Numbered from the stretch's first letter, positions 36,791 to 45,953 are shown. The stretch is 64,000 bases of DNA from Pontibacter harenae (GCF_020907245.1 NZ_JAJJWH010000014.1:50642-114641); one strand, 5' to 3'. Notes: generated by a model from the sequence alone, not told the origin. Translations and numbers: made by a program.

Positions 36791-36977
36791 AACGGTACTG
36801 TAGTTTTAAGCTGAATTCTTGCTTTTTGTCTTAAGCTATAGCAATCTTCTCATCTGTTTAAAGATTACATAGCTTCAGCTTTTTAAGTTGTTGGTGAGAA
36901 CACACAACAACGGCGTAATTATAAATAGCTACAAAAGACACTTTTCCATTATTTTTTGCCCTTCTTGCTTTATTAAA

Positions 36978-37012
36978 AGTCGTGTGCCTTGATACGTGCT
37001 ACGTGTGTCGCT
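36978..37012 (-). repeat. Dispersed intergenic repeat, copy B
   Basis: The minus strand reads CGACACACGTAGCACGTATC then AAGGCACACGACTT. It begins two bases after the argE stop codon. It contains an internal CACGTA(G/T) duplication and is closely related to copy A (8450-8467) and copy C (44401-44433). Confidence 0.55.
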
Positions 37013-38110
37013 TCAAAAAAGCACCTGCTCCAGCAGCTCAATGTATAGTTTAATCCCCTCCTGCAATTCCTGTAGGTAAATATACTCATCGGCCATGTGC
37101 GAACGGCCTGAAAAACCTGGCCCCATCTTGAGCGACGGAATTGGTAGTAAAGCCTGATCGGAAGTGGTGGGGGAACCATAGGTGGTGCGGCCCATTTTGA
37201 GGCCTGCCTGCACTAGCGGGTGCTCCATAGGTATAGACGACGGCCGCAGGCGCATAGAGCGCGGCTTTACCTCAGCTTTCACGTTTTGCTGAATTACCTC
37301 CAGTACCTCCTCCATTGTGTATGCATCCGTCAAGCGGACATCTACAGTAAACAGGCAGGTATCTGGCACCACGTTGTGCTGCTGACCTGCCTGCACCACC
37401 GTTACACTCATTTTGATCGGCCCCAGGTGCTCCGACTCTGTTGGAAATTTATAAGTCCTGAACCATTCTATATCTGGCAGTGCTTCATAAATAGCGTTGA
37501 CACCTTCTTCGCGGGCAGCATGGCCAGCTTTGCCTTTGGCTGAGCAATCCAGCACCATCAGCCCCTTCTCCGCTACTGCCAGGTGCATTTCGGTAGGCTC
37601 ACCTACAATAGCTGCTTCTATTTTGCCCAGCTGCGGCAACAGCAACTCTATACCGTTTCTACCTGAAATTTCTTCTTCTGCCGTTGCTGCCAGCGCCAGG
37701 TTATACTTTAAATCTTTGCGCTTGTAGAAGTATAGAAAAGTAGAGATAAGCGAAACAAGACAACCGCCTGCATCATTACTTCCCAAACCGTACAATTTGC
37801 CGCCTTCTATAGTGGGTGCAAAAGGATCGCGGGTATAGCCAGTATTGGGTTTTACGGTATCATGATGCGAGTTGAGCAGCAGCGTGGGAAGGGCAGGATT
37901 GTAGTGCTTGTTAAATGCCCACACATTATTTTGCAACTGGTGCGCCTCCACTCCTCTTTGTTTCAGGAAAGTAAAAATCGCAGCTGCCGTTTTATCCTCT
38001 TCCCTGCTGAAAGACGAAACAGAAATAAGCTCCTGCAGCAGCGCCAGCGCTTCTTGGTGTAAGTGTTCTGTTGTTGTTTGCTTATCCTCTTGCTCGGGCA
38101 GTTTGGTCAT
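37013..38110 (-). CDS. argE: M20 family acylornithine deacetylase
   Basis: This zinc-dependent M20 peptidase-like enzyme (365 residues) removes the acyl group from N-acylornithine or, in the route with an acylornithine carbamoyltransferase, from N-acylcitrulline. Metal and catalytic motifs include LLNSHHDTV (metal His and catalytic Asp), GSNDAGGCL and EEEISGRNG. Because the cluster has argF' and no ordinary ornithine carbamoyltransferase, acylcitrulline is the likely substrate; this is inferred from context. Confidence 0.9.
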   Translation of the reverse strand: MTKLPEQEDKQTTTEHLHQEALALLQELISVSSFSREEDKTAAAIFTFLKQRGVEAHQLQNNVWAFNKHYNPALPTLLLNSHHDTVKPNTGYTRDPFAPTIEGGKLYGLGSNDAGGCLVSLISTFLYFYKRKDLKYNLALAATAEEEISGRNGIELLLPQLGKIEAAIVGEPTEMHLAVAEKGLMVLDCSAKGKAGHAAREEGVNAIYEALPDIEWFRTYKFPTESEHLGPIKMSVTVVQAGQQHNVVPDTCLFTVDVRLTDAYTMEEVLEVIQQNVKAEVKPRSMRLRPSSIPMEHPLVQAGLKMGRTTYGSPTTSDQALLPIPSLKMGPGFSGRSHMADEYIYLQELQEGIKLYIELLEQVLF

Positions 38111-38146
38111 GCCTTATCTCGTATCTCTTTGCTGAATATATACTTG

Positions 38147-38968
38147 TTATTTTTCGTCTGTGTATAGTCCACCTGCTCGTACAGCTGACATTTTAATGCC
38201 TTTTATGAAAGCAGAACTAAAACCGAAATGCTCCATTTCATTCAAACCTGCTATGGTACAGCCTTTCGGAGAAGTTACTTTGTCGATTTCGTTTTCTGGA
38301 TGAGTTTTCTGCTTTAGCAATAGAGATGCAGCACCTTTGGCCGTTTGGGCTGCCATGTGTAAAGCCTCTGCCGCATGAAACCCGATTTCAGTTCCGCCCT
38401 GTGAAGCTGCACGAATGGAGCGCAGGAAAAAGGCAATGCCGCAGGCACAAAGTGCGGTGGCCGAAGTGATTAGTTCCTCGTGTATCTCCAGCGTCTCTCC
38501 TACCGTATCAAACATTTCTTTTACCAGAGCCATTGTTTCTAAAGTGGCATTGCTGCTGGCAATACAGGTCATGGACTCACGAACGGCTATAGCGGTGTTC
38601 GGCATAGCCCGCACCACCTGCACTTCTTTGCCTAATCTATCGGTGATATCCTTTCCCGAAACACCTGAAACAATGGAAATCAGCAGGTGCTTATCTGCAT
38701 CCACTTCCTCTTTAATATTGTCCAGAGCCTTGTCCAGTTGCTGTGGCAGCACAGTAATTACCACCACATCGGCCTGCGCTACGGCGGCTTTATTATTATC
38801 AGTAATTATGAATCCCTCAGAAGCTAACCCATCGAGTAGGCGAACATTGCGGCGTGTGATAGTAATATTTTCAGGCTGGTAATTGCCTGATGCTGCAAGT
38901 CCTTTAGCCAACAACACACCCATATTACCACCACCTATAATTGCAATCTTTTTGCTTATCGTAGACAT
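38147..38968 (-). CDS. proC: Pyrroline-5-carboxylate reductase
   Basis: ProC reduces 1-pyrroline-5-carboxylate to proline. The protein is 273 residues, with the Rossmann motif IGGGNMG near residue 11, RAMPNTA in the middle, and the helical C-terminal dimerisation region. It lies 25 bases after argB and 36 bases before argE. Placing proC inside the arginine cluster links proline and arginine synthesis, a layout known from other Bacteroidota. Confidence 0.94.
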   Translation of the reverse strand: MSTISKKIAIIGGGNMGVLLAKGLAASGNYQPENITITRRNVRLLDGLASEGFIITDNNKAAVAQADVVVITVLPQQLDKALDNIKEEVDADKHLLISIVSGVSGKDITDRLGKEVQVVRAMPNTAIAVRESMTCIASSNATLETMALVKEMFDTVGETLEIHEELITSATALCACGIAFFLRSIRAASQGGTEIGFHAAEALHMAAQTAKGAASLLLKQKTHPENEIDKVTSPKGCTIAGLNEMEHFGFSSAFIKGIKMSAVRAGGLYTDEK

Positions 38969-38993
38969 TATACTTCTATTTATTGTTTAGTTG

Positions 38994-39800
38994 TTATCCT
39001 TTAACAGCATGTAAGCGTGTGCCTAAAGAGGACCCCGAAGCTGTTATATTCAGAATATCATCAGCATGGCAGATATATACAGCCTCTACTCCTTCCTGTA
39101 TTGCTTTCATGGCATTATCAAGCTTTGGAATCATGCCTGCTGCAATAATTCCCTCCTGCTTCAGCTGCTTGTATTCTTCTTCTGAAATACTTGGAATCAC
39201 AGAGGCATCGTCATTCACGTCCTGCAGCACGCCTTTCTTCTCGAAGCAATATATCAAATTTACCTTATACTGTTGCGCCAATGCAGTAGCCAGTACTGAG
39301 GCTATGGTATCAGCGTTGGTATTAAGCATCGATCCTTGGGTATCATGTGTAAGCGGAGCAAAAACAGGTGTCAAACCAACTTCTAAAAAAGCAGAAAGAG
39401 CTGTTACATTTATTGTTTCACGTCCAGCCACATCACCAGCAAAACCAAAATCGATTTCTTTTACAGGGCGTTTGGTGGCAGGTATAATGTTGGCATCTGC
39501 TCCTGTTAAACCTACGGCATTGCAACCGTTTGCCTGCAGCTGTGCCACCACATTTTTGTTCACCAAGCCTCCGTACACCATAGTCACCACCTCCAATGTC
39601 TGCTCATCTGTAATCCTGCGGCCGTCTACCATCTTCGGCTCAATTCCCAGTTTCATTCCAATGGCCGAGGCAATTTTACCACCACCATGCACCAGCAATT
39701 TTAGCCCTGGCAATGACGCAAAGTTCTGTAGAAATTGCTGCAGCTTCTCAAGGTTATCAATAATGTTACCGCCGATCTTGATGACGTTGAGTGAGTTCAT
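38994..39800 (-). CDS. argB: N-acylglutamate kinase
   Basis: ArgB phosphorylates N-acylglutamate at the second step of arginine synthesis. The protein is 268 residues, with the amino-acid kinase motifs VIKIGGNIID near the N terminus, LLVHGGGK, and NTNADTIAS. The substrate may be N-acetyl- or N-succinylglutamate depending on the acyl group used by this organism. It is preceded by a 108-base gap that contains a perfect palindrome, and followed closely by proC. Confidence 0.94.
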   Translation of the reverse strand: MNSLNVIKIGGNIIDNLEKLQQFLQNFASLPGLKLLVHGGGKIASAIGMKLGIEPKMVDGRRITDEQTLEVVTMVYGGLVNKNVVAQLQANGCNAVGLTGADANIIPATKRPVKEIDFGFAGDVAGRETINVTALSAFLEVGLTPVFAPLTHDTQGSMLNTNADTIASVLATALAQQYKVNLIYCFEKKGVLQDVNDDASVIPSISEEEYKQLKQEGIIAAGMIPKLDNAMKAIQEGVEAVYICHADDILNITASGSSLGTRLHAVKG

Positions 39801-39831
39801 GTGTTAATATGATATATATTCTGCAGGTGTA

Positions 39832-39873
39832 TACTCACCCCTAACCCCTCCATGGAGGGGTTAGGGGTGAGTA
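39832..39873. repeat. Perfect 42-base palindrome between argF' and argB
   Basis: Arms 39832-39852 and 39853-39873 are exact reverse complements. The left arm is rich in C (CTCACCCCTAACCCCTCC). There is no T run after it on either strand, so it does not look like a normal terminator. It is within the presumed arg transcript and resembles a REP-type palindromic element. Confidence 0.8.
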
Positions 39874-39908
39874 AAGTACGTTAGCAAAGGTATTTTAAAA
39901 AGATTTTC

Positions 39909-40862
39909 CTACTTCAGCCCTTCCAACTGGCGCTTCAGCACGGCCTGAGCGGCATACAATCGGTTAGCAGCCTCTTTTACCACTAAAGAATTCGGACCAT
40001 CCAAAATTTCGTGGCTCAGTTCCAAGCCACGGCGCACAGGAAGGCAATGCATCACCTTTGCATCGTTTGTCAGCGAAAGTTTTTCATTCGTCATCATCCA
40101 ACCTTTGCCATCGGAGAGCACTTTGCCGTACTGCTCATAAGACGACCAGTTCTTCACATACACAAAATCAGCGCCCTCTAAAGCTTTATCCTGATCATGT
40201 TCAATAGTAGTGCCTTCAGTAAACTCAGGCGCTAATTCGTAGCCCTTAGGATGCGTGATGACCAAATCTACATCTGCCATGCTCATCCATTCGGCAAAAG
40301 AATTGGCTACGCATTGCGGAATCGGTTTAATATGCGGTGCCCAGGTTAGCACTACTTTCGGACGTTTACCTGCAGGTGTATGCTCCTGTATCGTGATTAA
40401 ATCGGCCAGGCTTTGCAGCGGATGCCGCGTAGCTGACTCCAGACTAAGTATAGGCACACCAGCGTACTCGATAAACTTGTTCAGGATTTCCTCATTGTAA
40501 TCCTCTTCGCGGTTTTGCAACTTGGGGAAAGAACGAAGACCGATGATGTCGCAGTACTGGCCCATTACGGCAGCAGCGTCTTTTATGTGCTCTACCGTGG
40601 CACCGTCCATTACTACACCATCCTGCGTTTCCAGCGCCCAGCCCTCCTTATCCATGTTCATCACCATCACATTCATGCCAAGGTTTATGGCGGCTTTCTG
40701 CGTGCTGAGGCGGGTGCGCAGGCTCGGGTTCAGAAAAATAAGCCCTAGGGTTTTGTTTACCCCAAGTTCTTTATGTGCGTAAGGCGACTTTTTCAGTTCC
40801 AGCGCCTCGTTTACAAGTGCCTGAATATCGGCAACATCGTGTACGGAAGTATAATTTTTCAT
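39909..40862 (-). CDS. argF': N-acylornithine carbamoyltransferase (N-succinylornithine type suspected)
   Basis: This 317-residue transcarbamylase makes N-acylcitrulline from N-acylornithine and carbamoyl phosphate. NPSLRTRLS (residues 45-53) binds carbamoyl phosphate, and ATRHPLQSLADL is conserved. It belongs to the AOTCase/SOTCase branch rather than to ordinary ArgF. At the position reported to set acyl specificity (Glu92 in the acetyl enzyme, Pro90 in the succinyl enzyme of Bacteroides) it has Val90, which suggests the succinyl type. Its ATG directly abuts the argD stop codon. Confidence 0.9.
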   Translation of the reverse strand: MKNYTSVHDVADIQALVNEALELKKSPYAHKELGVNKTLGLIFLNPSLRTRLSTQKAAINLGMNVMVMNMDKEGWALETQDGVVMDGATVEHIKDAAAVMGQYCDIIGLRSFPKLQNREEDYNEEILNKFIEYAGVPILSLESATRHPLQSLADLITIQEHTPAGKRPKVVLTWAPHIKPIPQCVANSFAEWMSMADVDLVITHPKGYELAPEFTEGTTIEHDQDKALEGADFVYVKNWSSYEQYGKVLSDGKGWMMTNEKLSLTNDAKVMHCLPVRRGLELSHEILDGPNSLVVKEAANRLYAAQAVLKRQLEGLK

Positions 40863-42008
40863 TTAAACAGCTACCTCAGAAAGTACAGCCTGAAAGGCCT
40901 CTAAAAATTTATCAGCTTCTTTGCGCGTAATGCATAAAGCTGGCAATAAACGAAGTGTATTTTTGTTTGATGATGAACCTGTGAAGATGCGGTGCTCCTG
41001 TAACAAAGCTTTTCTGATAGGGGCACAAGACTCAGCCAGCTCAATCCCAATCATCAGGCCCAACGCTCTTACCTCTTTCACCTGCGGGATTTTTTGCAGT
41101 TGTTCTACCAGATAGTCTCCTACCTTTTGAGCATTCTCCACCAGGTTCTCCTGCTCTATTACTTCCAGTACCGCCAGAGAAGCCGCACAAGCCAAGTAAT
41201 TACCTCCAAAAGTTGTACCGAGCATGCCATGTTTAGCATCAATGTCAGGACTAATGAGTACACCTGCCACAGGAAAACCGTTTCCCATACCTTTGGCAAC
41301 GGTAATCAGATCAGGTTTGATGTTGGCGTATTGATGGGCAAAAAAATTACCTGAACGTCCGTAACCCGACTGCACTTCATCCAGAATAAGCAAAGCACCT
41401 ACCTTGGCACAGCCAACCGCTAGTGCTTCGAGAAAAGAGGTTTCAGGAATGTAAACACCGCCTACACCTTGTATACCCTCCACTATTACAGCGGCCAGTT
41501 CAGCACCATGCTCTTGAAGTGCCTGTTCAAAGGCTGCCTCGTCGTTAAGTGGCAGGAAGATAACATTATCCGTCTCGTTTATGGGAGCAATGATAGAAGG
41601 ATTATCGGTAGCAGCTACTGCTGCGGAGGTGCGGCCGTGAAAACCGTTTTTAAAGGCGATAACCTTTTTTCTGCCAGTGTGGAAGGAAGCTACTTTTAAA
41701 GCATTTTCGTTTGCCTCGGCACCAGAGTTACACAGGAAAAGGTTGTAGTCTTCGTAGCCGCTCAGTTTGCCCAGTTTTTCGGCTAACTCCTGCTGCTGCG
41801 GTATCTGCACGGCGTTGGAGTAAAAGCCGATGTCGTAGAGTTGGCGGGCGATGCGCTTTACGTAGTGCGGGTGGCTGTGACCAATAGAAATAACGGCATG
41901 GCCACCGTACAGGTCTAGGTATTTTTTGCCGTCTTTGTCCCAGACGATGGAACCAGAAGCTTTAACTGGTTCTATATCAAATAGCGGGTATACATCAAAC
42001 AAGTTCAT
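40863..42008 (-). CDS. argD: N-acylornithine aminotransferase
   Basis: ArgD is a class III PLP aminotransferase that converts N-acylglutamate semialdehyde to N-acylornithine. The protein is 381 residues. LILDEVQSGYGR marks the cofactor site and the PLP lysine is in VAKGMGNG. The stop codon is followed without a gap by the argF' ATG, so translation of the two is probably coupled. It lies 108 bases after argC. Confidence 0.94.
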   Translation of the reverse strand: MNLFDVYPLFDIEPVKASGSIVWDKDGKKYLDLYGGHAVISIGHSHPHYVKRIARQLYDIGFYSNAVQIPQQQELAEKLGKLSGYEDYNLFLCNSGAEANENALKVASFHTGRKKVIAFKNGFHGRTSAAVAATDNPSIIAPINETDNVIFLPLNDEAAFEQALQEHGAELAAVIVEGIQGVGGVYIPETSFLEALAVGCAKVGALLILDEVQSGYGRSGNFFAHQYANIKPDLITVAKGMGNGFPVAGVLISPDIDAKHGMLGTTFGGNYLACAASLAVLEVIEQENLVENAQKVGDYLVEQLQKIPQVKEVRALGLMIGIELAESCAPIRKALLQEHRIFTGSSSNKNTLRLLPALCITRKEADKFLEAFQAVLSEVAV

Positions 42009-42116
42009 AGTTCTATAACTAGAGGTATGAGGATAAACAATAGAGGTAATATTCTGTATATAAATTCATATACTTTTGATTGATAGTGATTTGCTTATTG
42101 TTGATTTAAATATAGC

Positions 42117-43118
42117 TTAAAAGGCTGTTGCTTTTAAATTTAAACCAGCTGTTTCTTCGAATCCGAAAAGCAGGTTCATATTTTGCACGGCCTGTCCTGC
42201 AGCACCTTTAAGTAAGTTGTCAATAATACTGGTGATAACCAGCTGCTGGCCGTGCTTCTGCAGATGCAAAATACATTTGTTAGTATTCACCACCTGTTTC
42301 ATATCTGGGTTCTGCTCCGCTAGCCACACAAAAGGGTGCTTTTTATAGTAGTTGCTGTAAAGCTCCTTCGCCTCTTCAAGCGACAGCTCCGTTTGCAGGT
42401 AAGCCGTGATGAAAATGCCTCGCGAGAATGGACCACGGTAAGGTATAAAGTTTATGCTAGGCACCTGCTCAGACTGCAGAAACTTTAAAGTTCTGCCGAT
42501 TTCACGCAGGTGCTGGTGCTGCATTACTTTATAGGTAGATATATTCTCGGTGCGCCAGCTAAAGTGTGAAGTAGCACTTAAGGACTGCCCTGCTCCTGTA
42601 CTACCTGTAATACCACTGATATGTACATCGGCATTCAGTTTGCCCGCTCTAGCTAAAGGCAACAAAGGCAATTGTATAGCCGTTGCAAAGCAACCAGGAT
42701 TTGCAATGTTCTGAGCCTCTTTTATAGTTTCCCGCTGAAGCTCTGGCAAGCCATATACAAAAGTGCGACCCTGCGCTTCCACTGCATCTCCTGTAGTTCC
42801 TTCGTTCCAGCGGAAGTCTTGGCTTAAATCTATAATTTTAACTGAAGCAGGTATAGCATTGTCTGCCAAATACTTTTCCGCCTGGCCGTGGCCTGAGCAC
42901 AGAAACAAAACCTCAACATCATCAGAAGCTTCGGCAACAAATTGTAATTCTGTATCGCCCAGCAAATCGGTGTGTGTAGATGCCACAGGTTTACCAGCCT
43001 GGCTGCCGCTTTGCGCAAAAACAAGGTCTACGTGCGGATGCTGGAGCAAAAGGCGCAGCAATTCGCCGCCTGCATAGCCAGCCGCGCCTACAATGCCCGC
43101 TTTTACTTTAGCCGCCAT
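42117..43118 (-). CDS. argC: N-acyl-gamma-glutamyl-phosphate reductase
   Basis: ArgC reduces the acyl phosphate made by ArgB to N-acylglutamate semialdehyde. The protein is 333 residues. The Rossmann motif GAAGYAGGELLRLL is near residue 11, and the catalytic cysteine lies in NPGCFATA (about C143). Its ATG overlaps the argG stop by one base (TAATG), which implies coupled translation. Confidence 0.95.
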   Translation of the reverse strand: MAAKVKAGIVGAAGYAGGELLRLLLQHPHVDLVFAQSGSQAGKPVASTHTDLLGDTELQFVAEASDDVEVLFLCSGHGQAEKYLADNAIPASVKIIDLSQDFRWNEGTTGDAVEAQGRTFVYGLPELQRETIKEAQNIANPGCFATAIQLPLLPLARAGKLNADVHISGITGSTGAGQSLSATSHFSWRTENISTYKVMQHQHLREIGRTLKFLQSEQVPSINFIPYRGPFSRGIFITAYLQTELSLEEAKELYSNYYKKHPFVWLAEQNPDMKQVVNTNKCILHLQKHGQQLVITSIIDNLLKGAAGQAVQNMNLLFGFEETAGLNLKATAF

Positions 43119-44317
43119 TAAAACTCCGTTCCATTTATTTTGTGGTACATCATGGCTTGGTTGCCGAAGATCTTCGAGAAGCCTTTCACATCATCGCCAC
43201 TCCAGCCTTTGTTCATTTCACCATAGCTTCCGAACTTCGACGACATCAGGTCATATTCACTTTCGATGCCTTCTACCTGGAAACGGTAAGGAGCTAATAG
43301 CACATGCACTTTGCCAGTTACATTCTGCTGCGTTTCCTGCATAAAGCTTTCGATATTGCGCATGGTCGGATCTACAAATTGACCTTCGTGCAACCAATTG
43401 CCATACCAGCTTGCCAACTGTTCTTTCCAGTACAGCTGCCATTTGGTCAACACGTGCTTCTCCAGTGCATGGTGCGCTTTAATAATGACCATTGGAGCAG
43501 CTGCCTCAAAACCAACACGGCCTTTTATACCTATGATGGTGTCGCCCACATGAATATCACGACCGATGCCAAACGGAGCAGCCATTTCCTGCAGCGCCTG
43601 TATAGCTTTCACTGGGCTTTCGAAAGTTTCACCGTTCAGCCCAACAAGTTCACCTTTCTCAAACTGCAGCGTTACGCGCTCTGGTTGCTCTTTTGTCACC
43701 TGCGTTGGGTAAGCTTCTTCTGGTAAAGGAAGATGAGAAGTAAGCGTTTCTTTACCGCCTACGGATGTTCCCCAGATACCTTTGTTGATCGAATACTGCG
43801 CTTTCTGGAAATCCATCTCCACGCCGTGCTTTTTCAGGTACTCGATTTCCTCCTCGCGCGACAGCTTCATATCGCGGATCGGGGTCAGAATTTGAACATC
43901 TGGTATCATGATATGGAAAATCATGTCGAAACGCACCTGGTCGTTGCCAGCGCCTGTACTACCGTGTGCCACATAAGCAGCACCTTTGGCTTTAGCCTGC
44001 TTTGCAATCGCCATGGCCTGCGTAATACGCTCTGCACTTACGGATAGCGGATAGGTATTGTTTTTTAGTACATTTCCGAAGATCAGGTACTTGATGCAGC
44101 TCTGGTAGTAGTTTTCTGTTTCGTCTAAGGTAGTATGCTCTTTTACACCCAGTGCGTAAGCACGCCTTTCAATTCCCTGAAGCTCTTCTTCTGAAAAACC
44201 GCCTGTGTTTACTATCACCGAATGTACTTCCAGCCCCTTGTCCTCTTTCAGGTGCTTCACGCAGAAAGAAGTGTCGAGGCCGCCGCTAAAGGCTAATACT
44301 ACTTTTTTATTTTCCAT
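43118..44317 (-). CDS. argG: Argininosuccinate synthase
   Basis: ArgG joins citrulline and aspartate with ATP to form argininosuccinate. The protein is 399 residues. The ATP-pyrophosphatase P-loop AFSGGLDTS is at residues 9-17, and AHGSTGAGNDQVRF follows. It is the second gene of the cluster, 117 bases after the GNAT gene, and shares one base with argC. Confidence 0.96.
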   Translation of the reverse strand: MENKKVVLAFSGGLDTSFCVKHLKEDKGLEVHSVIVNTGGFSEEELQGIERRAYALGVKEHTTLDETENYYQSCIKYLIFGNVLKNNTYPLSVSAERITQAMAIAKQAKAKGAAYVAHGSTGAGNDQVRFDMIFHIMIPDVQILTPIRDMKLSREEEIEYLKKHGVEMDFQKAQYSINKGIWGTSVGGKETLTSHLPLPEEAYPTQVTKEQPERVTLQFEKGELVGLNGETFESPVKAIQALQEMAAPFGIGRDIHVGDTIIGIKGRVGFEAAAPMVIIKAHHALEKHVLTKWQLYWKEQLASWYGNWLHEGQFVDPTMRNIESFMQETQQNVTGKVHVLLAPYRFQVEGIESEYDLMSSKFGSYGEMNKGWSGDDVKGFSKIFGNQAMMYHKINGTEF

Positions 44318-44400
44318 CTAATAATTATGTGTTGAGACTAACTATGATTATTGATTTAATGTAATGCGGTTTTTATCAAGTCCTCAAGTATAGATTATAA

Positions 44401-44433
44401 ATCTTGTGTCTTGCGTCCTGATACTTGTGTCTC
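44401..44433 (-). repeat. Dispersed intergenic repeat, copy C
   Basis: The minus strand begins GAGACACAAGTATCAGGACG one base after the stop of the GNAT gene, and then continues CAAGACACAAGAT. It shares the GACACxxGTATCAxG core with copies at 8450-8467 and 36978-37012, all at the same place relative to a minus-strand stop codon. Confidence 0.5.
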
Positions 44434-44434
44434 T

Positions 44435-45085
44435 TTAAAGAGTTACTTTTTCTAATTGAGGGAGCTCGGGTGCGCCTGTCTCGACAGGACCTGAGGTATA
44501 GCGTGACTGCTGCAACTGTGCTGCCTCAGCCTTTTTTTTTGCCCGTTCAGGGTCGAACAGCATAGCTGTGCAGAAGCAGTTGCTGCGGCCTTTGCTCATC
44601 AAAATTTCGTAGTTTACACAGCTTTTGCAACCTGCCCAGAAAGCCTCATCGTCTGTTAGCTCAGAATACGTTACGGGCTGATAGCCTAAGTCAGAGTTGA
44701 TTTTCATCACAGCCAAAGCCGTAGTCAAGCCAAATATTTTGGCGTTTGGGTATTTGGTGCGCGAAAGTTGGAAGATTTTTTCTTTGATGCGCTTCGCCAA
44801 GCCGCTTTTGCGCAGCTCAGGCGACACAATAAGACCAGAGTTAGCCACATATTGGCCGTGTCCCCAGGTCTCGATATAGCAGAAGCCAGCCCAACGGCCA
44901 TCAGGGTGCAACGCCACGACAGCCTTGCCCTCCAGCATTTTCTGCGCCACATAGTCAGGCGAGCGTTTGGCTATACCTGTGCCTCTGGCTTTGGCTGATG
45001 ATTCCATTTCGTTGCAGATTTGCAAAGCATAAATAATGTGCTGTCCGCCCGCAACTGTTACTATAAAATCAGATTGATTGTTCAT
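44435..45085 (-). CDS. GNAT acyltransferase of the arginine cluster, probable N-acylglutamate synthase
   Basis: This 216-residue protein has a GNAT fold: the acyl-CoA-binding turn is near SGLIVSPELRKSGLAKRIK (residues 83-101). A Cys-rich stretch GCKSCVNYEILMSKGRSNCFC follows in the C-terminal third (written here as one motif, about residues 151-171, with four cysteines). It is the first gene of the arginine cluster, which has no classical argA or argJ. Homologues at the same place in Bacteroides have been proposed as the missing N-acylglutamate synthase; I assign the role on that basis. Confidence 0.75.
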   Translation of the reverse strand: MNNQSDFIVTVAGGQHIIYALQICNEMESSAKARGTGIAKRSPDYVAQKMLEGKAVVALHPDGRWAGFCYIETWGHGQYVANSGLIVSPELRKSGLAKRIKEKIFQLSRTKYPNAKIFGLTTALAVMKINSDLGYQPVTYSELTDDEAFWAGCKSCVNYEILMSKGRSNCFCTAMLFDPERAKKKAEAAQLQQSRYTSGPVETGAPELPQLEKVTL

Positions 45086-45594
45086 GATAGAAAATATTCC
45101 TTTACTGCGCTTCGCACAGCTTTTAAGTCAAAAAATAAAATGCAATTAAACTAAGCCTGCCGTATGGCAACCTCAGACAAAAGAGCTAACAAAAAAGTTG
45201 GGAATAACGACTACTACGTAGGCAGTCTAATAGCGCATCGGCCTAGGGCCTAAAGCGTAGTGTAGGAAGGGTGTGCCTCAAAACTGCCCTTAATGTAGGG
45301 GCAGAAAAACGCGCACTCCTGTTAAAGGAGTGTTTTACCATATTAGATGATAAAAGAGGTTTTTTTTGCATTTCTTTTCTTAAAGCAAATGGGATTTAGT
45401 TTTACCCATTTCACATGCAAATGTTTCTTAATAATTCTGATAAAACCAATGTTTTACCAGAAAAAAATTCTTTTAGGCTAAAAACTAGTTATACTAACAT
45501 GATGAATTAGTATTGAATGTGTGGCTGTAGAATATTAAAACCAATTTTATTCATTTAATTTGCCGCTTATTCTAATCTACTTTACATTTATTTA
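45086..45594. promoter_or_regulatory. Long divergent leader region of the arginine cluster
   Basis: This 509-base gap lies between the first arg-cluster gene (minus) and a small membrane protein gene (plus). It holds two hairpins: CTGCCC/GGGCAG (45284-45304), followed on the minus strand by TTTT, and CACTCCT/AGGAGTG (45314-45332), followed on the plus strand by TTTT. A third small hairpin, CTGCGC-TTC-GCACAG, is at 45105-45119, 20 bases from the minus-strand ATG. No TAnnTTTG box is seen. I found no leader peptide or known riboswitch. Confidence 0.45.
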
Positions 45595-45891
45595 ATGAAA
45601 AGCCTTTCGCTGCCTGTTTTCTTCGGTATTTTTTTTTCAGCCATTGGCACAGTTGCTCTTATATTAACAGGACAAATCCTAACAGCGGCTATTTGGCTAA
45701 GCTTTGGGAATGGCCTAATCTTATCGAATCTCAGATTTAAAAGAACAAATGAAACGGGAAACCAGGTGCTTCGCCCTATACCTAGAAGCCGAATGTTAGT
45801 GGGTATTTTCCTTTTATTTGCAGCTGTCTTGATGTTGCTTTTCCAGGTGTATGTAGACCTGTTCGGCGGAGGGGCAAGTACGCCACAATAA
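45595..45891 (+). CDS. Small hypothetical membrane protein
   Basis: The 98-residue protein has three predicted membrane helices (about 5-25, 28-45 and 68-88) and a basic loop between the second and third. I do not recognise a family. It is divergent from the arginine cluster and convergent with the retropepsin gene, so it is transcribed alone. Confidence 0.6.
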   Translation: MKSLSLPVFFGIFFSAIGTVALILTGQILTAAIWLSFGNGLILSNLRFKRTNETGNQVLRPIPRSRMLVGIFLLFAAVLMLLFQVYVDLFGGGASTPQ

Positions 45892-45953
45892 AAAGCAGGT
45901 TTCACTATCGCCTTCCATACGCTTCAAGAAGCACTTAAAAAAGAATCACTTTT

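Noticed and set aside
38983..39807. A 274-codon plus-strand open frame spanning argB
   Set aside because: It runs exactly antisense to argB, is Ser/Thr/Ala/Cys-rich as expected from complementary codons, and has no recognisable domain.
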